A stretch of 64,000 nt of DNA from Azomonas tarimensis. GTDB taxonomy: Bacteria; Pseudomonadota; Gammaproteobacteria; Pseudomonadales; Pseudomonadaceae. Below, piece by piece: positions 29,034 through 38,292 of this stretch. The position numbers and the translations under genes were made by a program. The notes under the pieces were generated by a model. It saw nothing but the letters and a program-made list of their open reading frames with translations. It was not told the DNA's origin and did no database searches. The DNA lies in contig NZ_JBHRXZ010000029.1 in the NCBI RefSeq assembly GCF_042648805.1, positions 128,552-192,551 of the forward strand. Direction: 5' to 3'. The stretch's first letter is position 1, and each line of letters begins with the position of its first letter.

Positions 29034-30956
29034 ATGCCCACCATCACTCTTCCCGACGGCAGTCAGCGTTCGTTCGAGCGGCCGGTTTCAGTGGCCGAGG
29101 TCGCCCAGTCGATCGGCCCGGGCCTGGCCAAGGCGACCATCGCCGGCAAGGTCGACGGCCGCCTGGTCGATGCCAGCGACCTGATCGAAGGTGACGCCTC
29201 GCTGCAGATCGTCACCGCCAAGGACGAGGAAGGGGTGGAGATCATTCGCCACTCATGCGCGCACCTGGTGGGACATGCGGTAAAGCAGCTGTTTCCGGGG
29301 GCGAGAATGGTCATCGGGCCGGTGATCGACGAAGGCTTCTACTACGACATTGCCTTCGAGCGCCCCTTTACCCTGGATGATCTGGCTGCCATCGAAGAAC
29401 GCATGAAGAGCCTCATCGACACCGAGTACGACGTCATCAAGAAGATGACGCCGCGTGATGAGGTGGTCGAGGTGTTCAAGGCGCGTGGCGAGGATTACAA
29501 GCTGCGGCTGATCGACGACATGGTCGACGAGACCGCTATGGGGCTGTACTACCACGAAGAATACGTCGACATGTGCCGCGGTCCGCACGTGCCGAACACG
29601 CGTTTCCTCAAGGCTTTCAAGCTGACCAAGCTATCGGGAGCCTACTGGCGCGGCGACTCCAAGAACGAGCAGCTGCAGCGCATCTATGGCACCGCCTGGG
29701 CTGACAAGAAGCAGCTGGCCGCCTACATCCAGCGCATCGAGGAAGCCGAGAAGCGCGACCATCGCAAGCTGGGCAAGCGCCTCGACCTTTTCCATACCCA
29801 GGAAGAAGCGCCGGGGATGGTGTTCTGGCATCCCAACGGCTGGACCATCTACCAGGTGCTCGAGCAGTACATGCGTAACGTCCAGCGCGAAAACGGCTAC
29901 CTGGAGATCCGCACCCCGCAGGTGGTGGACCGGGTGCTGTGGGAGAAGTCCGGGCACTGGGCGAACTATGCCGAGAACATGTTCACCACCGAGTCGGAAA
30001 GCCGCGACTACGCGATCAAGCCGATGAACTGCCCGTGCCACGTGCAGGTGTACAACCAGGGGCTCAAGAGCTACCGCGAGCTGCCGCTGCGCCTGGCCGA
30101 GTTCGGTGCCTGCCACCGCAACGAGCCCTCCGGTGCGCTCCACGGGATCATGCGGGTGCGGGGTTTCACCCAGGACGACGCGCACATCTTCTGCACTGAA
30201 GATCAAATGCAGGCCGAGTCGGCAGCCTTCATCAAGCTGACCCAGGAGGTCTATGCGGACTTCGGCTTCCACGATATCCAGCTCAAGCTGTCCACTCGTC
30301 CGGAAAAACGCGTCGGCACTGATGAGCTCTGGGATCGCGCCGAAGCGGCACTGGCCGCCGCGCTAAACAGCGCCGGCCTGCCCTACGACCTGCAGCCGGG
30401 TGAGGGCGCCTTCTACGGGCCGAAGATCGAGTTCTCGCTCAAGGACTGTCTCGGTCGTGTATGGCAGTGCGGTACCCTGCAACTCGACTTCAACCTGCCG
30501 GTTCGCCTGGGCGCCGAGTATGTCAGCGAGGATAACGCGCGCAAGCATCCGGTCATGTTGCACCGGGCGATCCTCGGATCCTTCGAGCGGTTCATCGGCA
30601 TTCTCATCGAGCATTACGAGGGAGCCTTCCCGGCGTGGTTGGCCCCGGTCCAGGTGGCGGTGATGAATATCACCGACAAACAGGCCGAATTTGCCCAGTC
30701 AGTCGAGAAACGCCTGAATCAACAGGGGTTCCGGGCAAAGGCTGACTTGAGAAACGAAAAGATCGGTTTTAAAATCCGCGAGCATACTTTGCTCAAGCTT
30801 CCCTACCTGTTGGTTATCGGTGACCGGGAGCTCGAGACGGGGTCCGTGGCTGTGCGCACCCGCGAAGGCGTCGACCTGGGCTCCATGCCGGTCGAGCAGT
30901 TCATGGAGATGCTTGCGCAGGCGGTTTCCCGACGTGGCCGAAAAATAACGGAGTAA
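29034..30956 (+). CDS. thrS: Threonine-tRNA ligase
   Basis: This class II synthetase charges tRNA-Thr, 640 residues. It has an N-terminal TGS domain (P-T-I-T-L-P-D-G-S, residues 2-10), an editing domain with the H-S-C-A-H-L-x-x-H zinc-like motif (near residues 71-81), class II motifs and the zinc site (C-P-C-H near residue 335), and a C-terminal anticodon domain. The start has AGGAGAGGAGG upstream; an upstream in-frame ATG at 28956 gives a non-homologous extension and was rejected. It heads the translation operon with infC. Confidence 0.97.
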   Translation: MPTITLPDGSQRSFERPVSVAEVAQSIGPGLAKATIAGKVDGRLVDASDLIEGDASLQIVTAKDEEGVEIIRHSCAHLVGHAVKQLFPGARMVIGPVIDEGFYYDIAFERPFTLDDLAAIEERMKSLIDTEYDVIKKMTPRDEVVEVFKARGEDYKLRLIDDMVDETAMGLYYHEEYVDMCRGPHVPNTRFLKAFKLTKLSGAYWRGDSKNEQLQRIYGTAWADKKQLAAYIQRIEEAEKRDHRKLGKRLDLFHTQEEAPGMVFWHPNGWTIYQVLEQYMRNVQRENGYLEIRTPQVVDRVLWEKSGHWANYAENMFTTESESRDYAIKPMNCPCHVQVYNQGLKSYRELPLRLAEFGACHRNEPSGALHGIMRVRGFTQDDAHIFCTEDQMQAESAAFIKLTQEVYADFGFHDIQLKLSTRPEKRVGTDELWDRAEAALAAALNSAGLPYDLQPGEGAFYGPKIEFSLKDCLGRVWQCGTLQLDFNLPVRLGAEYVSEDNARKHPVMLHRAILGSFERFIGILIEHYEGAFPAWLAPVQVAVMNITDKQAEFAQSVEKRLNQQGFRAKADLRNEKIGFKIREHTLLKLPYLLVIGDRELETGSVAVRTREGVDLGSMPVEQFMEMLAQAVSRRGRKITE

Positions 30957-30961
30957 AGACT

Positions 30962-31507
30962 ATTAAGCGTGAAATGAGACAAGACAAACGAGCTCAGCCG
31001 AAACCCCCGATCAACGAGAATATCTCGGCACGCGAGGTTCGGTTAATTGGTGCGGACGGTGAGCAGATAGGCATCGTCTCGATTGATGAAGCGCTTCGCG
31101 TAGCTGAAGAAGCCAAATTGGATCTGGTGGAAATCTCGGCAGATGCCGTTCCGCCAGTCTGCCGGATCATGGATTACGGCAAGCACCTGTTCGAAAAGAA
31201 GAAGCAGGTCGCCGCGGCCAAGAAGAACCAGAAGCAGGTTCAGGTCAAGGAAATCAAGTTTCGTCCAGGGACGGAAGAGGGAGACTATCAGGTCAAATTG
31301 CGTAACCTGATGCGCTTCCTCAATGAAGGGGACAGGGCCAAGGTTTCATTGCGATTCCGCGGTCGTGAGATGGCCCACCAGGAGCTGGGCATGGAGCTGT
31401 TGAAGCGGGTCGAAGCCGACCTCGCCGAATACGGTTCGGTTGAGCAGCATCCGAAGATGGAAGGACGCCAACTGATCATGGTCATCGCTCCCAAGAAGAA
31501 GAAGTAA
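30962..31507 (+). CDS. infC: Translation initiation factor IF-3
   Basis: IF-3 binds the 30S subunit, prevents premature joining of 50S and checks start codons. The conserved body begins R-Q-D-K-R-A-Q-P-K and ends in P-K-K-K-K. The start is taken as ATT at 30962: GGAG ends eight bases upstream of it, while the first ATG (30974) would be 20 bases away. Rare ATT starts are well known for infC and allow IF-3 to repress its own translation by rejecting non-canonical codons. This gives 181 residues. It follows thrS by five bases. Confidence 0.95.
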   Translation: MKREMRQDKRAQPKPPINENISAREVRLIGADGEQIGIVSIDEALRVAEEAKLDLVEISADAVPPVCRIMDYGKHLFEKKKQVAAAKKNQKQVQVKEIKFRPGTEEGDYQVKLRNLMRFLNEGDRAKVSLRFRGREMAHQELGMELLKRVEADLAEYGSVEQHPKMEGRQLIMVIAPKKKK

Positions 31508-31569
31508 CCACCAGGGCACTGGCAGGCCTTGCGGTTATTTGTAATCACCCACTACGTGGAGTACCGAAC

Positions 31570-31764
31570 ATGCCAAAGATGAAAACCAAGAGTGGTGCCA
31601 AGAAGCGCTTCAAGCCGACTGCAAACGGCTTCAAGCACAAGCACGCTTTCAAGAGCCACATCCTGACCAAGATGACCACCAAGCGTAAGCGTCAGCTGCG
31701 GGGCACTTCGCTGCTGCACCCGTCTGATGTTGCCAAGGTGGAGCGCATGCTGCGCGTTCGTTGA
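31570..31764 (+). CDS. rpmI: 50S ribosomal protein L35
   Basis: This 64-residue basic ribosomal protein starts MPKMKTKSGAKKRFK and has the R-G-T-S-L-L-H motif near residue 45. It lies between infC and rplT in the standard IF3-L35-L20 operon. In other bacteria L20 represses this segment by binding the leader upstream of rpmI. The 62-base gap after infC could hold such a site, but none was resolved by eye. Confidence 0.97.
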   Translation: MPKMKTKSGAKKRFKPTANGFKHKHAFKSHILTKMTTKRKRQLRGTSLLHPSDVAKVERMLRVR

Positions 31765-31790
31765 TCGGTCAAGACTAGAGGAAATTACTC

Positions 31791-32147
31791 ATGGCTCGTG
31801 TTAAGCGTGGCGTCATCGCTCGCCGTCGTCACAAAAAGATTCTGAAACTCGCCAAAGGCTACTACGGCGCACGCTCACGCGTGTTCCGCGTTGCCAAGCA
31901 GGCGGTAATCAAGGCTGGCCAATACGCCTACCGTGACCGCCGTCAGCGCAAGCGCCAGTTCCGCGCTCTGTGGATTGCTCGTATCAACGCTGGTGCTCGT
32001 CAGAACGGCCTGTCCTACAGCCGCCTGATCGCTGGCCTGAAAAAGGCATCCATCGAGATCGACCGCAAGGTTCTGGCCGACCTGGCAGTGAACGAAAAAG
32101 CGGCATTCGCTGCGATTGTCGAGAAAGCTAAAGCGAATCTGGCTTAA
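31791..32147 (+). CDS. rplT: 50S ribosomal protein L20
   Basis: This 118-residue L20 is a primary 23S rRNA-binding assembly protein and, in relatives, the autoregulator of the infC-rpmI-rplT operon. It starts MARVKRGVIARRRHKK, with the long basic N-terminal extension (residues 1-55) and the globular domain after it (W-I-A-R-I-N-A near residues 61-67). GAGGAAA precedes the ATG. Confidence 0.97.
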   Translation: MARVKRGVIARRRHKKILKLAKGYYGARSRVFRVAKQAVIKAGQYAYRDRRQRKRQFRALWIARINAGARQNGLSYSRLIAGLKKASIEIDRKVLADLAVNEKAAFAAIVEKAKANLA

Positions 32148-32191
32148 GCCCTTGGCAGTCACGATTCTTCGGAATCCGTAGCGGCGTTATC

Positions 32192-32227
32192 GATAGGGGA
32201 AGGGCTTTTCGGCCCTTCCCCTATTTC
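32192..32227 (+). terminator. Hairpin between rplT and pheS
   Basis: ATAGGGGAAGGGC pairs with GCCCTTCCCCTAT around a TTTTC loop, with only three Ts after it. The stem is strong but the U-run is weak, so it may act as a partial terminator lowering pheST relative to rplT. No phenylalanine-rich leader peptide like enteric pheM was found beside it. Confidence 0.7.
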
Positions 32228-32306
32228 GTATGGGATTAGGGGCTTTTGCGAAACGGCTCGTGAAGACAGCCCATGGCTGTTCTGCAAGACCCTCTGGAGG
32301 TTGTAC

Positions 32307-33323
32307 ATGGAAAACCTGGATGCATTGGTCTCGCAAGCGCTCGAGGCCGTGCAACAAAGTGAAGATGTCACTGCCCTCGAACAGCTCAGGGTGCAGTATC
32401 TCGGCAAGAAAGGCGACCTGACACAGGTGATGAAGAGCCTGGCTGGCCTGCCTGCCGAAGAGCGGCCGAAAGTCGGCGCGCTGATCAATGCGGCCAAGGA
32501 GCGTGTCCAGGAAGCGCTCAATGCCCGCAAGGCGAATCTCGAAGCGCTGGCGCTGAACGAGCGCCTCGCGGCGGAAACCATCGACGTCTCGCTGCCTGGT
32601 CGCGGCCAGGTGTCCGGCGGCCTGCACCCCGTCACGCGCACGCTTGAGCGGGTCGAGCAGTTCTTCACGCGTATCGGCTATCGCGTCGCCGAGGGTCCTG
32701 AAGTCGAGGACGACTATCACAACTTCGAGGCGCTCAACATTCCCGGGCATCATCCTGCACGGGCGATGCACGACACCTTCTACTTCAACGCCAACATGCT
32801 GCTGCGTACCCACACTTCGCCGGTACAGGTGCGCACCATGGAGTCCCAGCAGCCGCCGATCCGTATCGTCTGCCCGGGCCGCGTCTATCGCTGCGATTCG
32901 GATATCACCCACTCGCCGATGTTCCATCAGGTCGAGGGGTTGCTGATCGATGAAGGGATAAGCTTCGCGGATCTGAAGGGCACCATCGAGCAGTTTCTCC
33001 AGGTGTTCTTCGAGAAGGATCTGGGCGTGCGCTTCCGGCCTTCGTTCTTCCCCTTCACCGAGCCTTCGGCCGAAGTCGACATGCAGTGTGTCATGTGCAG
33101 CGGAAAGGGCTGCCGGGTCTGCAAGCACACCGGCTGGCTCGAGGTCATGGGCTGCGGGATGGTGCATCCCAACGTGCTGAAGATGTCGGGGATCGACCCG
33201 GAGAAATACCAGGGCTTCGCCTTTGGCATGGGCGTGGAGCGGTTGGCCATGCTGCGTTACGGCGTCAACGATTTGCGCCTGTTCTTCGACAACGACCTGC
33301 GGTTTCTGGCGCAGTTTCGCTAG
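32307..33323 (+). CDS. pheS: Phenylalanine-tRNA ligase alpha subunit
   Basis: This is the catalytic subunit of the (alpha-beta)2 class II PheRS, 338 residues. It has an N-terminal coiled-coil for tRNA-Phe contacts (residues 1-90), then class II motif 1 and the conserved F-x-R-x-S-F-F-P-F-T-E-P-S motif (near residues 235-248). G-F-A-F-G-M-G-V-E-R is motif 3 (near residue 304). The start at 32307 has GGAGG six bases upstream. It is followed by pheT. Confidence 0.97.
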   Translation: MENLDALVSQALEAVQQSEDVTALEQLRVQYLGKKGDLTQVMKSLAGLPAEERPKVGALINAAKERVQEALNARKANLEALALNERLAAETIDVSLPGRGQVSGGLHPVTRTLERVEQFFTRIGYRVAEGPEVEDDYHNFEALNIPGHHPARAMHDTFYFNANMLLRTHTSPVQVRTMESQQPPIRIVCPGRVYRCDSDITHSPMFHQVEGLLIDEGISFADLKGTIEQFLQVFFEKDLGVRFRPSFFPFTEPSAEVDMQCVMCSGKGCRVCKHTGWLEVMGCGMVHPNVLKMSGIDPEKYQGFAFGMGVERLAMLRYGVNDLRLFFDNDLRFLAQFR

Positions 33324-33359
33324 TACCGCCACGGCCCAAGAGATTACGAGGAGAGCAGG

Positions 33360-35735
33360 ATGAAGTTCAGTGAACAATGGCTGCGGACCTGGGTGGCTCC
33401 GCAGGTTTCGCGCGACGAGCTGGTGGCCCGCTTGTCGATGGTTGGTCTCGAAGTCGATGCCGTGACCCCGGTGGCCGCCGCGTTCGACGGTGTCGTGGTG
33501 GGGGAGGTGCTGAGCGTCGAGCAGCACCCGGACGCCGACAAGCTGCGCGTATGCCAGGTCAGCAAGGGCGACGAGACGCTCCAGGTGGTTTGCGGTGCGC
33601 CCAATGTGCGCGCCGGATTGAAGGTTCCGTTTGCCACGCTCGGGGCGGTGCTGCCCGGCGACTTCAAGATCAAGAAGGCCAAGCTGCGCGGTGCCGAATC
33701 GAACGGCATGCTCTGTTCGGCTTCCGAGCTGGGCATCAGTGACGACAACGACGGGTTGCTCGAGCTTCCGGCCGACGCACCGGTAGGTAACAGCCTGCGC
33801 GATTACCTGGGGCTGGACGATGTCGCCATCGAGATCGGCCTCACCCCCAATCGCGGCGACTGCCTGTCAATCGCGGGGCTGGCGCGCGAAGTGGGTGCCA
33901 TCTACGGTGCGGAGGTGTCGCCGGTAGGCATCGAGCCGGTACAGGCGACCCATGATGCCAGCCTGCCGGTCGAGGTCCTGGCTCCTGCGGCCTGCCCGCG
34001 TTATGTCGGGCGCGTGGTACGCAACGTCGATCTGTCCAGGCCGACCCCGCGCTGGATGGTGGAGCGCTTGCGGCGCTCCGATGTCCGCAGCATCGATGCC
34101 GTGGTCGACATCACCAACTATGTGATGCTCGAACTGGGTCAGCCGATGCATGCCTTCGACCTGAAGCAGATTCAGGGCGGCATCCGGGTGCGGATGGCCT
34201 CGGCGGATGAGAAGCTCGTCCTCCTGGATGGCCTGGAAATCGGTCTGCGTGACGATACCTTGGTGATCGCCGACCATCAGCGGCCGCTGGCCATCGCCGG
34301 GGTCATGGGTGGCGAGCACAGCGGTGTCGCCGGGGATACACGCGACCTGTTCCTCGAGAGCGCCTTTTTCGACACCATCGCGCTGGCTGGCAAGGCCCGC
34401 TCCTACGGGCTGCACACCGATTCGTCCCATCGCTTCGAGCGCGGCGTCGACGCGCAGCTGGCGGCCACCGCCATGGAGCGCGCCACCGCGCTGCTGCTGG
34501 AGATCGCCGGCGGCGAGCCCGGCCCGCTGGTTGAAGTCTGCTCGACCCGCGACCTGCCAGCGGTCGCCCCCATTACCCTGCGCGCAGAGCGGGTGGAGCA
34601 GGTCCTCGGGCTGCATATCCCGCCGGCCGATATCGAGCAGATGCTTGGCGCGCTCGGCTTGAGCTGCAGCCTCGGCGAGCAGGGCTGGAGCGTGACGGTG
34701 CCGAGCCATCGCTTCGACATTTCGCTGGAAATCGACCTCATCGAAGAACTGGGGCGCCTCTATGGCTACAACCGCCTTCCCGTGCGCTATCCCCGGGCCC
34801 GTCTTGCGCCGAGCGTTCGTGCCGAGGCGCAGATCGAGTTACCCGATATCCGCCGGCTGCTGGTGGCCCGTGGCTATCAGGAAGCGATCACCTACAGCTT
34901 CATCGATCCCAAGCTGTTCCAGCTGTTTTCGCCGGGTGTCGAGCCGCTGATGCTGGCCAATCCGATCTCATCGGACATGGCCGCCATGCGCGCTTCGCTC
35001 TGGCCGGGCCTGATCAAGGCCATGGAGCACAACCTCAACCGCCAGCAGAGCCGTATCCGCCTGTTCGAGAGTGGCCTGCGCTTCGTGGGCAGGCTGGAGT
35101 CGCTGCGCCAGGAGCCGATGGTCGCTGGCCTGATTACCGGGCGCAGGTTCCCGGATGGCTGGGCCAACGACAAGGGCAACGTAGATTTCTACGACATCAA
35201 GGCCGATGTCGAGGCGCTGCTGGCCGCGGCTGGCGCCGGCGCCTCGTTCAGCTTCGTCAAGGGCGGGCACCCGGCGCTGCATCCCGGCCAGACGGCAAGG
35301 ATCGAGCGGGCCGGTGAAACGGTCGGCCTGGTCGGTGCGCTGCACCCCGAGCTGGCGGCAAAGTTGGGCATTGATCAGTCTGTCTACCTTTTCGAGCTGT
35401 CGTTGGCAGCGATAGAGAAGGGGCTCCTGCCGCGCTTTGCCGAGCTGTCCCGGTTCCCGGAAGTGAATCGCGATCTGGCGGTGGTGGTGGATGAGGGCGT
35501 CGAGGGCGAAGCGCTGCTGCAGGTCATTCGCCGTAGCGGTGGCGAGCACCTGATCGGTCTAAAGCTGTTTGATGTGTACCGGGGCAAAGGTGTTGATCCG
35601 GCTAGAAAAAGCCTGGCTGTCAGCTTGACCTGGCAGCACCCTTCGCGCACTCTTAATGACGACGAGGTGAACGCCTGCATGCACGAGATCGTCACCTCAC
35701 TGGAAGAAGGGTTCGGTGCTACGTTAAGGAAATAG
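33360..35735 (+). CDS. pheT: Phenylalanine-tRNA ligase beta subunit
   Basis: This is the large PheRS subunit that edits mischarged Tyr-tRNA and binds tRNA, 791 residues. It starts MKFSEQWLRTWV. An EMAP/OB-type tRNA-binding domain lies at residues about 40-150, followed by the B3/B4 editing domain, B5 and a catalytic-like core, and the C-terminal FDX anticodon-binding domain (about 698-791). It follows pheS by 36 bases and is three bases upstream of ihfA, so all are one operon. Confidence 0.97.
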   Translation: MKFSEQWLRTWVAPQVSRDELVARLSMVGLEVDAVTPVAAAFDGVVVGEVLSVEQHPDADKLRVCQVSKGDETLQVVCGAPNVRAGLKVPFATLGAVLPGDFKIKKAKLRGAESNGMLCSASELGISDDNDGLLELPADAPVGNSLRDYLGLDDVAIEIGLTPNRGDCLSIAGLAREVGAIYGAEVSPVGIEPVQATHDASLPVEVLAPAACPRYVGRVVRNVDLSRPTPRWMVERLRRSDVRSIDAVVDITNYVMLELGQPMHAFDLKQIQGGIRVRMASADEKLVLLDGLEIGLRDDTLVIADHQRPLAIAGVMGGEHSGVAGDTRDLFLESAFFDTIALAGKARSYGLHTDSSHRFERGVDAQLAATAMERATALLLEIAGGEPGPLVEVCSTRDLPAVAPITLRAERVEQVLGLHIPPADIEQMLGALGLSCSLGEQGWSVTVPSHRFDISLEIDLIEELGRLYGYNRLPVRYPRARLAPSVRAEAQIELPDIRRLLVARGYQEAITYSFIDPKLFQLFSPGVEPLMLANPISSDMAAMRASLWPGLIKAMEHNLNRQQSRIRLFESGLRFVGRLESLRQEPMVAGLITGRRFPDGWANDKGNVDFYDIKADVEALLAAAGAGASFSFVKGGHPALHPGQTARIERAGETVGLVGALHPELAAKLGIDQSVYLFELSLAAIEKGLLPRFAELSRFPEVNRDLAVVVDEGVEGEALLQVIRRSGGEHLIGLKLFDVYRGKGVDPARKSLAVSLTWQHPSRTLNDDEVNACMHEIVTSLEEGFGATLRK

Positions 35736-35738
35736 CAT

Positions 35739-36041
35739 ATGGGGGCTCTGACGAAAGCTGAGATGGCTGAACGTCTTTACGAAGAGCTAGGCCTGAACAA
35801 GCGTGAAGCCAAGGAATTGGTCGAGCTGTTTTTCGAGGAGATTCGCCAGGCGCTTGAGCACAATGAGCAGGTCAAGCTCTCGGGCTTCGGTAATTTCGAC
35901 CTGCGAAACAAGCGCCAGCGGCCCGGCAGAAACCCCAAGACGGGTGAAGAAATCCCGATTACCGCTCGCCGCGTCGTTACCTTCCGCCCAGGCCAGAAGC
36001 TCAAAGCCAGAGTAGAGGCCTATGCTGGAAGCAAGTCATAA
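35739..36041 (+). CDS. ihfA: Integration host factor subunit alpha
   Basis: This is the alpha partner of IhfB, 100 residues. It starts MGALTKAEMAERL, with the G-F-G-N-F turn near residue 50 and the R-P-G-R-N-P-K-T-G intercalating arm near residues 61-69. The pheT-ihfA-merR order is typical of gammaproteobacteria. Its last 20 bases overlap the next gene. Confidence 0.96.
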   Translation: MGALTKAEMAERLYEELGLNKREAKELVELFFEEIRQALEHNEQVKLSGFGNFDLRNKRQRPGRNPKTGEEIPITARRVVTFRPGQKLKARVEAYAGSKS

Positions 36042-36378
36042 CGACGAGCTCCTGCCGATTCCGGGCAAGCGCTACTTCACCATTGGTGAGGTCAGCGAGC
36101 TTTGCGCGGTCAAGCCGCACGTCCTGAGGTACTGGGAACAGGAGTTTCCGCAGCTCAATCCAGTCAAGCGGCGCGGCAATCGCCGGTACTACCAGCGTCA
36201 GGATGTGCTGATGATCCGGCAGATCCGCGCGCTGCTGTACGAGCAGGGCTTCACCATCGGCGGTGCCCGTCAGCGCCTCTCGGGAGAGGAGGCGCGGGAA
36301 GACAGCACCCAGTATCGGCAGTTGATTCGCCAGATGATCACCGAGCTGGAGGATATTCTCGTCGTCCTGCGCAAGTGA
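36022..36378 (+). CDS. MerR-family transcriptional regulator
   Basis: This 118-residue regulator has the MerR winged-helix domain at the N-terminus: Y-F-T-I-G-E-V-S-E-L near residue 18, then L-R-Y-W-E-Q-E-F near residue 35 and the second helix-turn-helix near residues 65-85. It has a short C-terminal coiled helix and no cysteine metal site. It overlaps ihfA by 20 bases. It is conserved at this position in pseudomonads, but the targets are not known to me. Confidence 0.85.
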   Translation: MLEASHNDELLPIPGKRYFTIGEVSELCAVKPHVLRYWEQEFPQLNPVKRRGNRRYYQRQDVLMIRQIRALLYEQGFTIGGARQRLSGEEAREDSTQYRQLIRQMITELEDILVVLRK

Positions 36379-36388
36379 ATAGAAAAAG

Positions 36389-36417
36389 TTTCTCTTTTCA
36401 GTCAGTTAGGGTATAGT
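36389..36417 (+). promoter_or_regulatory. Probable promoter of tRNA-Pro
   Basis: A TATAGT -10 (36412-36417) is followed by a pyrimidine/GC-rich discriminator; the -35 (TTTCTC) is weak. A CCCGCTT/AAGCGGG hairpin (36422-36441) lies between it and the tRNA. Confidence 0.45.
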
Positions 36418-36449
36418 CTCTCCCGCTTTCAGCCAAGCGGGAAGCATTG

Positions 36450-36527
<78 letters not shown>

Positions 36528-36539
36528 AAAAATCCCTAG

Positions 36540-36574
36540 AAAATCCAGTCACTTAGCGGTGGCTGGATTTTTTT
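36540..36574 (+). terminator. Intrinsic terminator after tRNA-Pro
   Basis: AAATCCAG-(T)CAC pairs with GTGG-CTGGATTT around a TTAGCG loop, followed by further Ts. It lies 13 bases past the tRNA CCA. Confidence 0.85.
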
Positions 36575-36622
36575 ATGGGCGCTTCACACGTAGAAGCGTA
36601 GGGACTTTTGCGGGACTTTTTT

Positions 36623-37822
36623 TCATCCTGCCATCCTCCTCAAAATTGTCAGGGCCGGCCCACGCGAGTCGGTAGCCGAAATCCTGTTGGCTTCATCTAT
36701 CAGTTTGCCCAGCTCGGCGGCTGAATAGTGACTGGTGATGCTGCCGTTCTTGTGGCCCAGCAGAGCCTTCCTGTCTTCCTCTGTCACACCAGATGCCCGA
36801 AGTCTTCGACCGAAGGTGTGCTTCAGATCGTGAACACGGATCGAAGCAAACCCAGGTGGAGCAGGGCGCATGAAGCGCTCCTGGAACTTCTTCGCTGCTC
36901 TGACTCTGGCTTTCTTCCATGCCGAATCGTTCATCCGGTGAACTGGAGTGGCCTTGCCGTTTCGATCGGGTTGTCCGTAAGGAAATACCCAAACCGGATC
37001 AAGCCCACGCTGTCCCTCGATGACCGACTTGGCTACGTTGTTGAGCACAACGAGGCGCTCGTCGCCGTTCTTGACCCCGGAGCTCTCATGTCGGCCACCA
37101 AAATCCGCCGGTATGAGAAAGACGCTGGTGTTGAGCTCAGGAATCGGTATTTCCCAATCCCAGCGAAGCTTCACGACCTCCTGCTCGCGTGAGCCGCTGT
37201 TGACCTTGTACAGGGCCATGCGGCGCAAATGATCCGGCAATTCCGCGAAGAGAATCGACTGCTCTTCCCAGGACATCGGATAGGGCATGCGTCTGGTTTT
37301 CTTCTCTTCCAGCTTGGTGATCATTGGCACTACGTCGAGCCAGGGACGCTTCTGCTCATCACGCCATTTTCGGGCGCACAGGTTCAGGATGCGTATGACG
37401 CGCTCTAGGGCGATGTTCACCGTGCGGTGTGAGACGCCAGGTTTCAACTTGCCATCGCGGGTTCTGGTGCTCTTGAGTCGATCCCTTATGTAGGGAGCCA
37501 GGGTCTCGTCGTCGACATGAGTCAGAGGCTGGTCGCCAATATACGGGTCCAACTGCTCCAGATAGATGGCTGTGAGGCCTATCGACGGCTGATCCTTGTA
37601 CTCGGTCAGGTAACGCGTAGCGGCTTCCCGCCAGGTTCTGATCGTGCGGACGCCGTAGATCTTCTGTTCCCGGAGCTTTTCCAGCTTGTGTATCAGGTAC
37701 TGCTCTGCCTCCTTCCTATCGCTTGATCCAGTGCTTTCCTGAATTCGCTGACCTCTGAAGACCTTGTCGATGTGCCAGGTCCCGTTCCTTTTGTAGAGGC
37801 CGCTAATGGTTTTTCGCGCCAT
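36623..37822 (-). CDS. Tyrosine-type site-specific integrase
   Basis: This phage/island integrase of 399 residues is placed with its 3' end facing tRNA-Pro, the usual layout for elements using a tRNA attachment site. It has an N-terminal arm-binding region, a core-binding SAM-like domain (residues about 65-165) and a C-terminal catalytic domain. Visible catalytic residues are the Arg of N-S-G-S-R-E-Q-E-V (near residue 212), H-D-L-K-H-T-F-G-R (near 331-339) with the second Arg, L-L-G-H-K and the Tyr of S-H-Y-S (near 366). Codon use is less GC-biased than that of the core genes. Confidence 0.93.
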   Translation of the reverse strand: MARKTISGLYKRNGTWHIDKVFRGQRIQESTGSSDRKEAEQYLIHKLEKLREQKIYGVRTIRTWREAATRYLTEYKDQPSIGLTAIYLEQLDPYIGDQPLTHVDDETLAPYIRDRLKSTRTRDGKLKPGVSHRTVNIALERVIRILNLCARKWRDEQKRPWLDVVPMITKLEEKKTRRMPYPMSWEEQSILFAELPDHLRRMALYKVNSGSREQEVVKLRWDWEIPIPELNTSVFLIPADFGGRHESSGVKNGDERLVVLNNVAKSVIEGQRGLDPVWVFPYGQPDRNGKATPVHRMNDSAWKKARVRAAKKFQERFMRPAPPGFASIRVHDLKHTFGRRLRASGVTEEDRKALLGHKNGSITSHYSAAELGKLIDEANRISATDSRGPALTILRRMAG

Positions 37823-38103
37823 GGTTTTTCTCCTTGGCGCTCGCTGCGGGAGTGATCATGTCCCTTGGCACCTTCCTTTTCAATGATGGCCCGGTCGATG
37901 TAGGCGTCTGCCCAGGCATCCAGCTCTTCGCGATCAAAGCCGATGCCTTGCACGCCAACGCGAAATTCCCGCACGTAAGGCCGGACGGTTTTGTTGAACT
38001 CTGTGCGGCACATGCCGAGGTAGGCGGGGGCCGCACTGGCTCGCAGGATTCGGGATGGGCAGGTGATCAAGCGTGCGGCTATCTGCTCAGATGATGCGGG
38101 CAT
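37693..38103 (-). CDS. AlpA/excisionase-like DNA-binding protein
   Basis: This 136-residue protein has a helix-turn-helix-like block near residues 20-70 (A-P-A-Y-L-G-M-C-R-T-E-F-N-K ... F-D-R-E-E-L-D-A-W), the pattern of AlpA-type excision regulators, and a basic, low-complexity tail. It overlaps the integrase start by 130 bases in another frame. Both frames look coding. Coupling of the two would tie excision control to integrase synthesis. The role is inferred from family and position. Confidence 0.7.
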   Translation of the reverse strand: MPASSEQIAARLITCPSRILRASAAPAYLGMCRTEFNKTVRPYVREFRVGVQGIGFDREELDAWADAYIDRAIIEKEGAKGHDHSRSERQGEKPWREKPLAASTKGTGPGTSTRSSEVSEFRKALDQAIGRRQSST

Positions 38104-38292
38104 GAATATCGCCTCCTTATCGACCCTGATCCGTTCTGCAGATGCTGTCCCCTGCTCGCCGGGCGAACAACGTGGTGGAGGGAGCTACGGAGGGTTTGGT
38201 ACAACAACCTTTTTGGTTCGGTTTGACCTGATAGATCGTGGCGTATGGCCAGCCGTTGGCTGGTCGGCGATATCAGGCTTGAGGATTGATAC

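Noticed and set aside
32148..32306. Possible pheM-type attenuator leader peptide before pheS
   Set aside because: A strong hairpin is present, but no short frame rich in phenylalanine codons with a ribosome binding site was found upstream of it.
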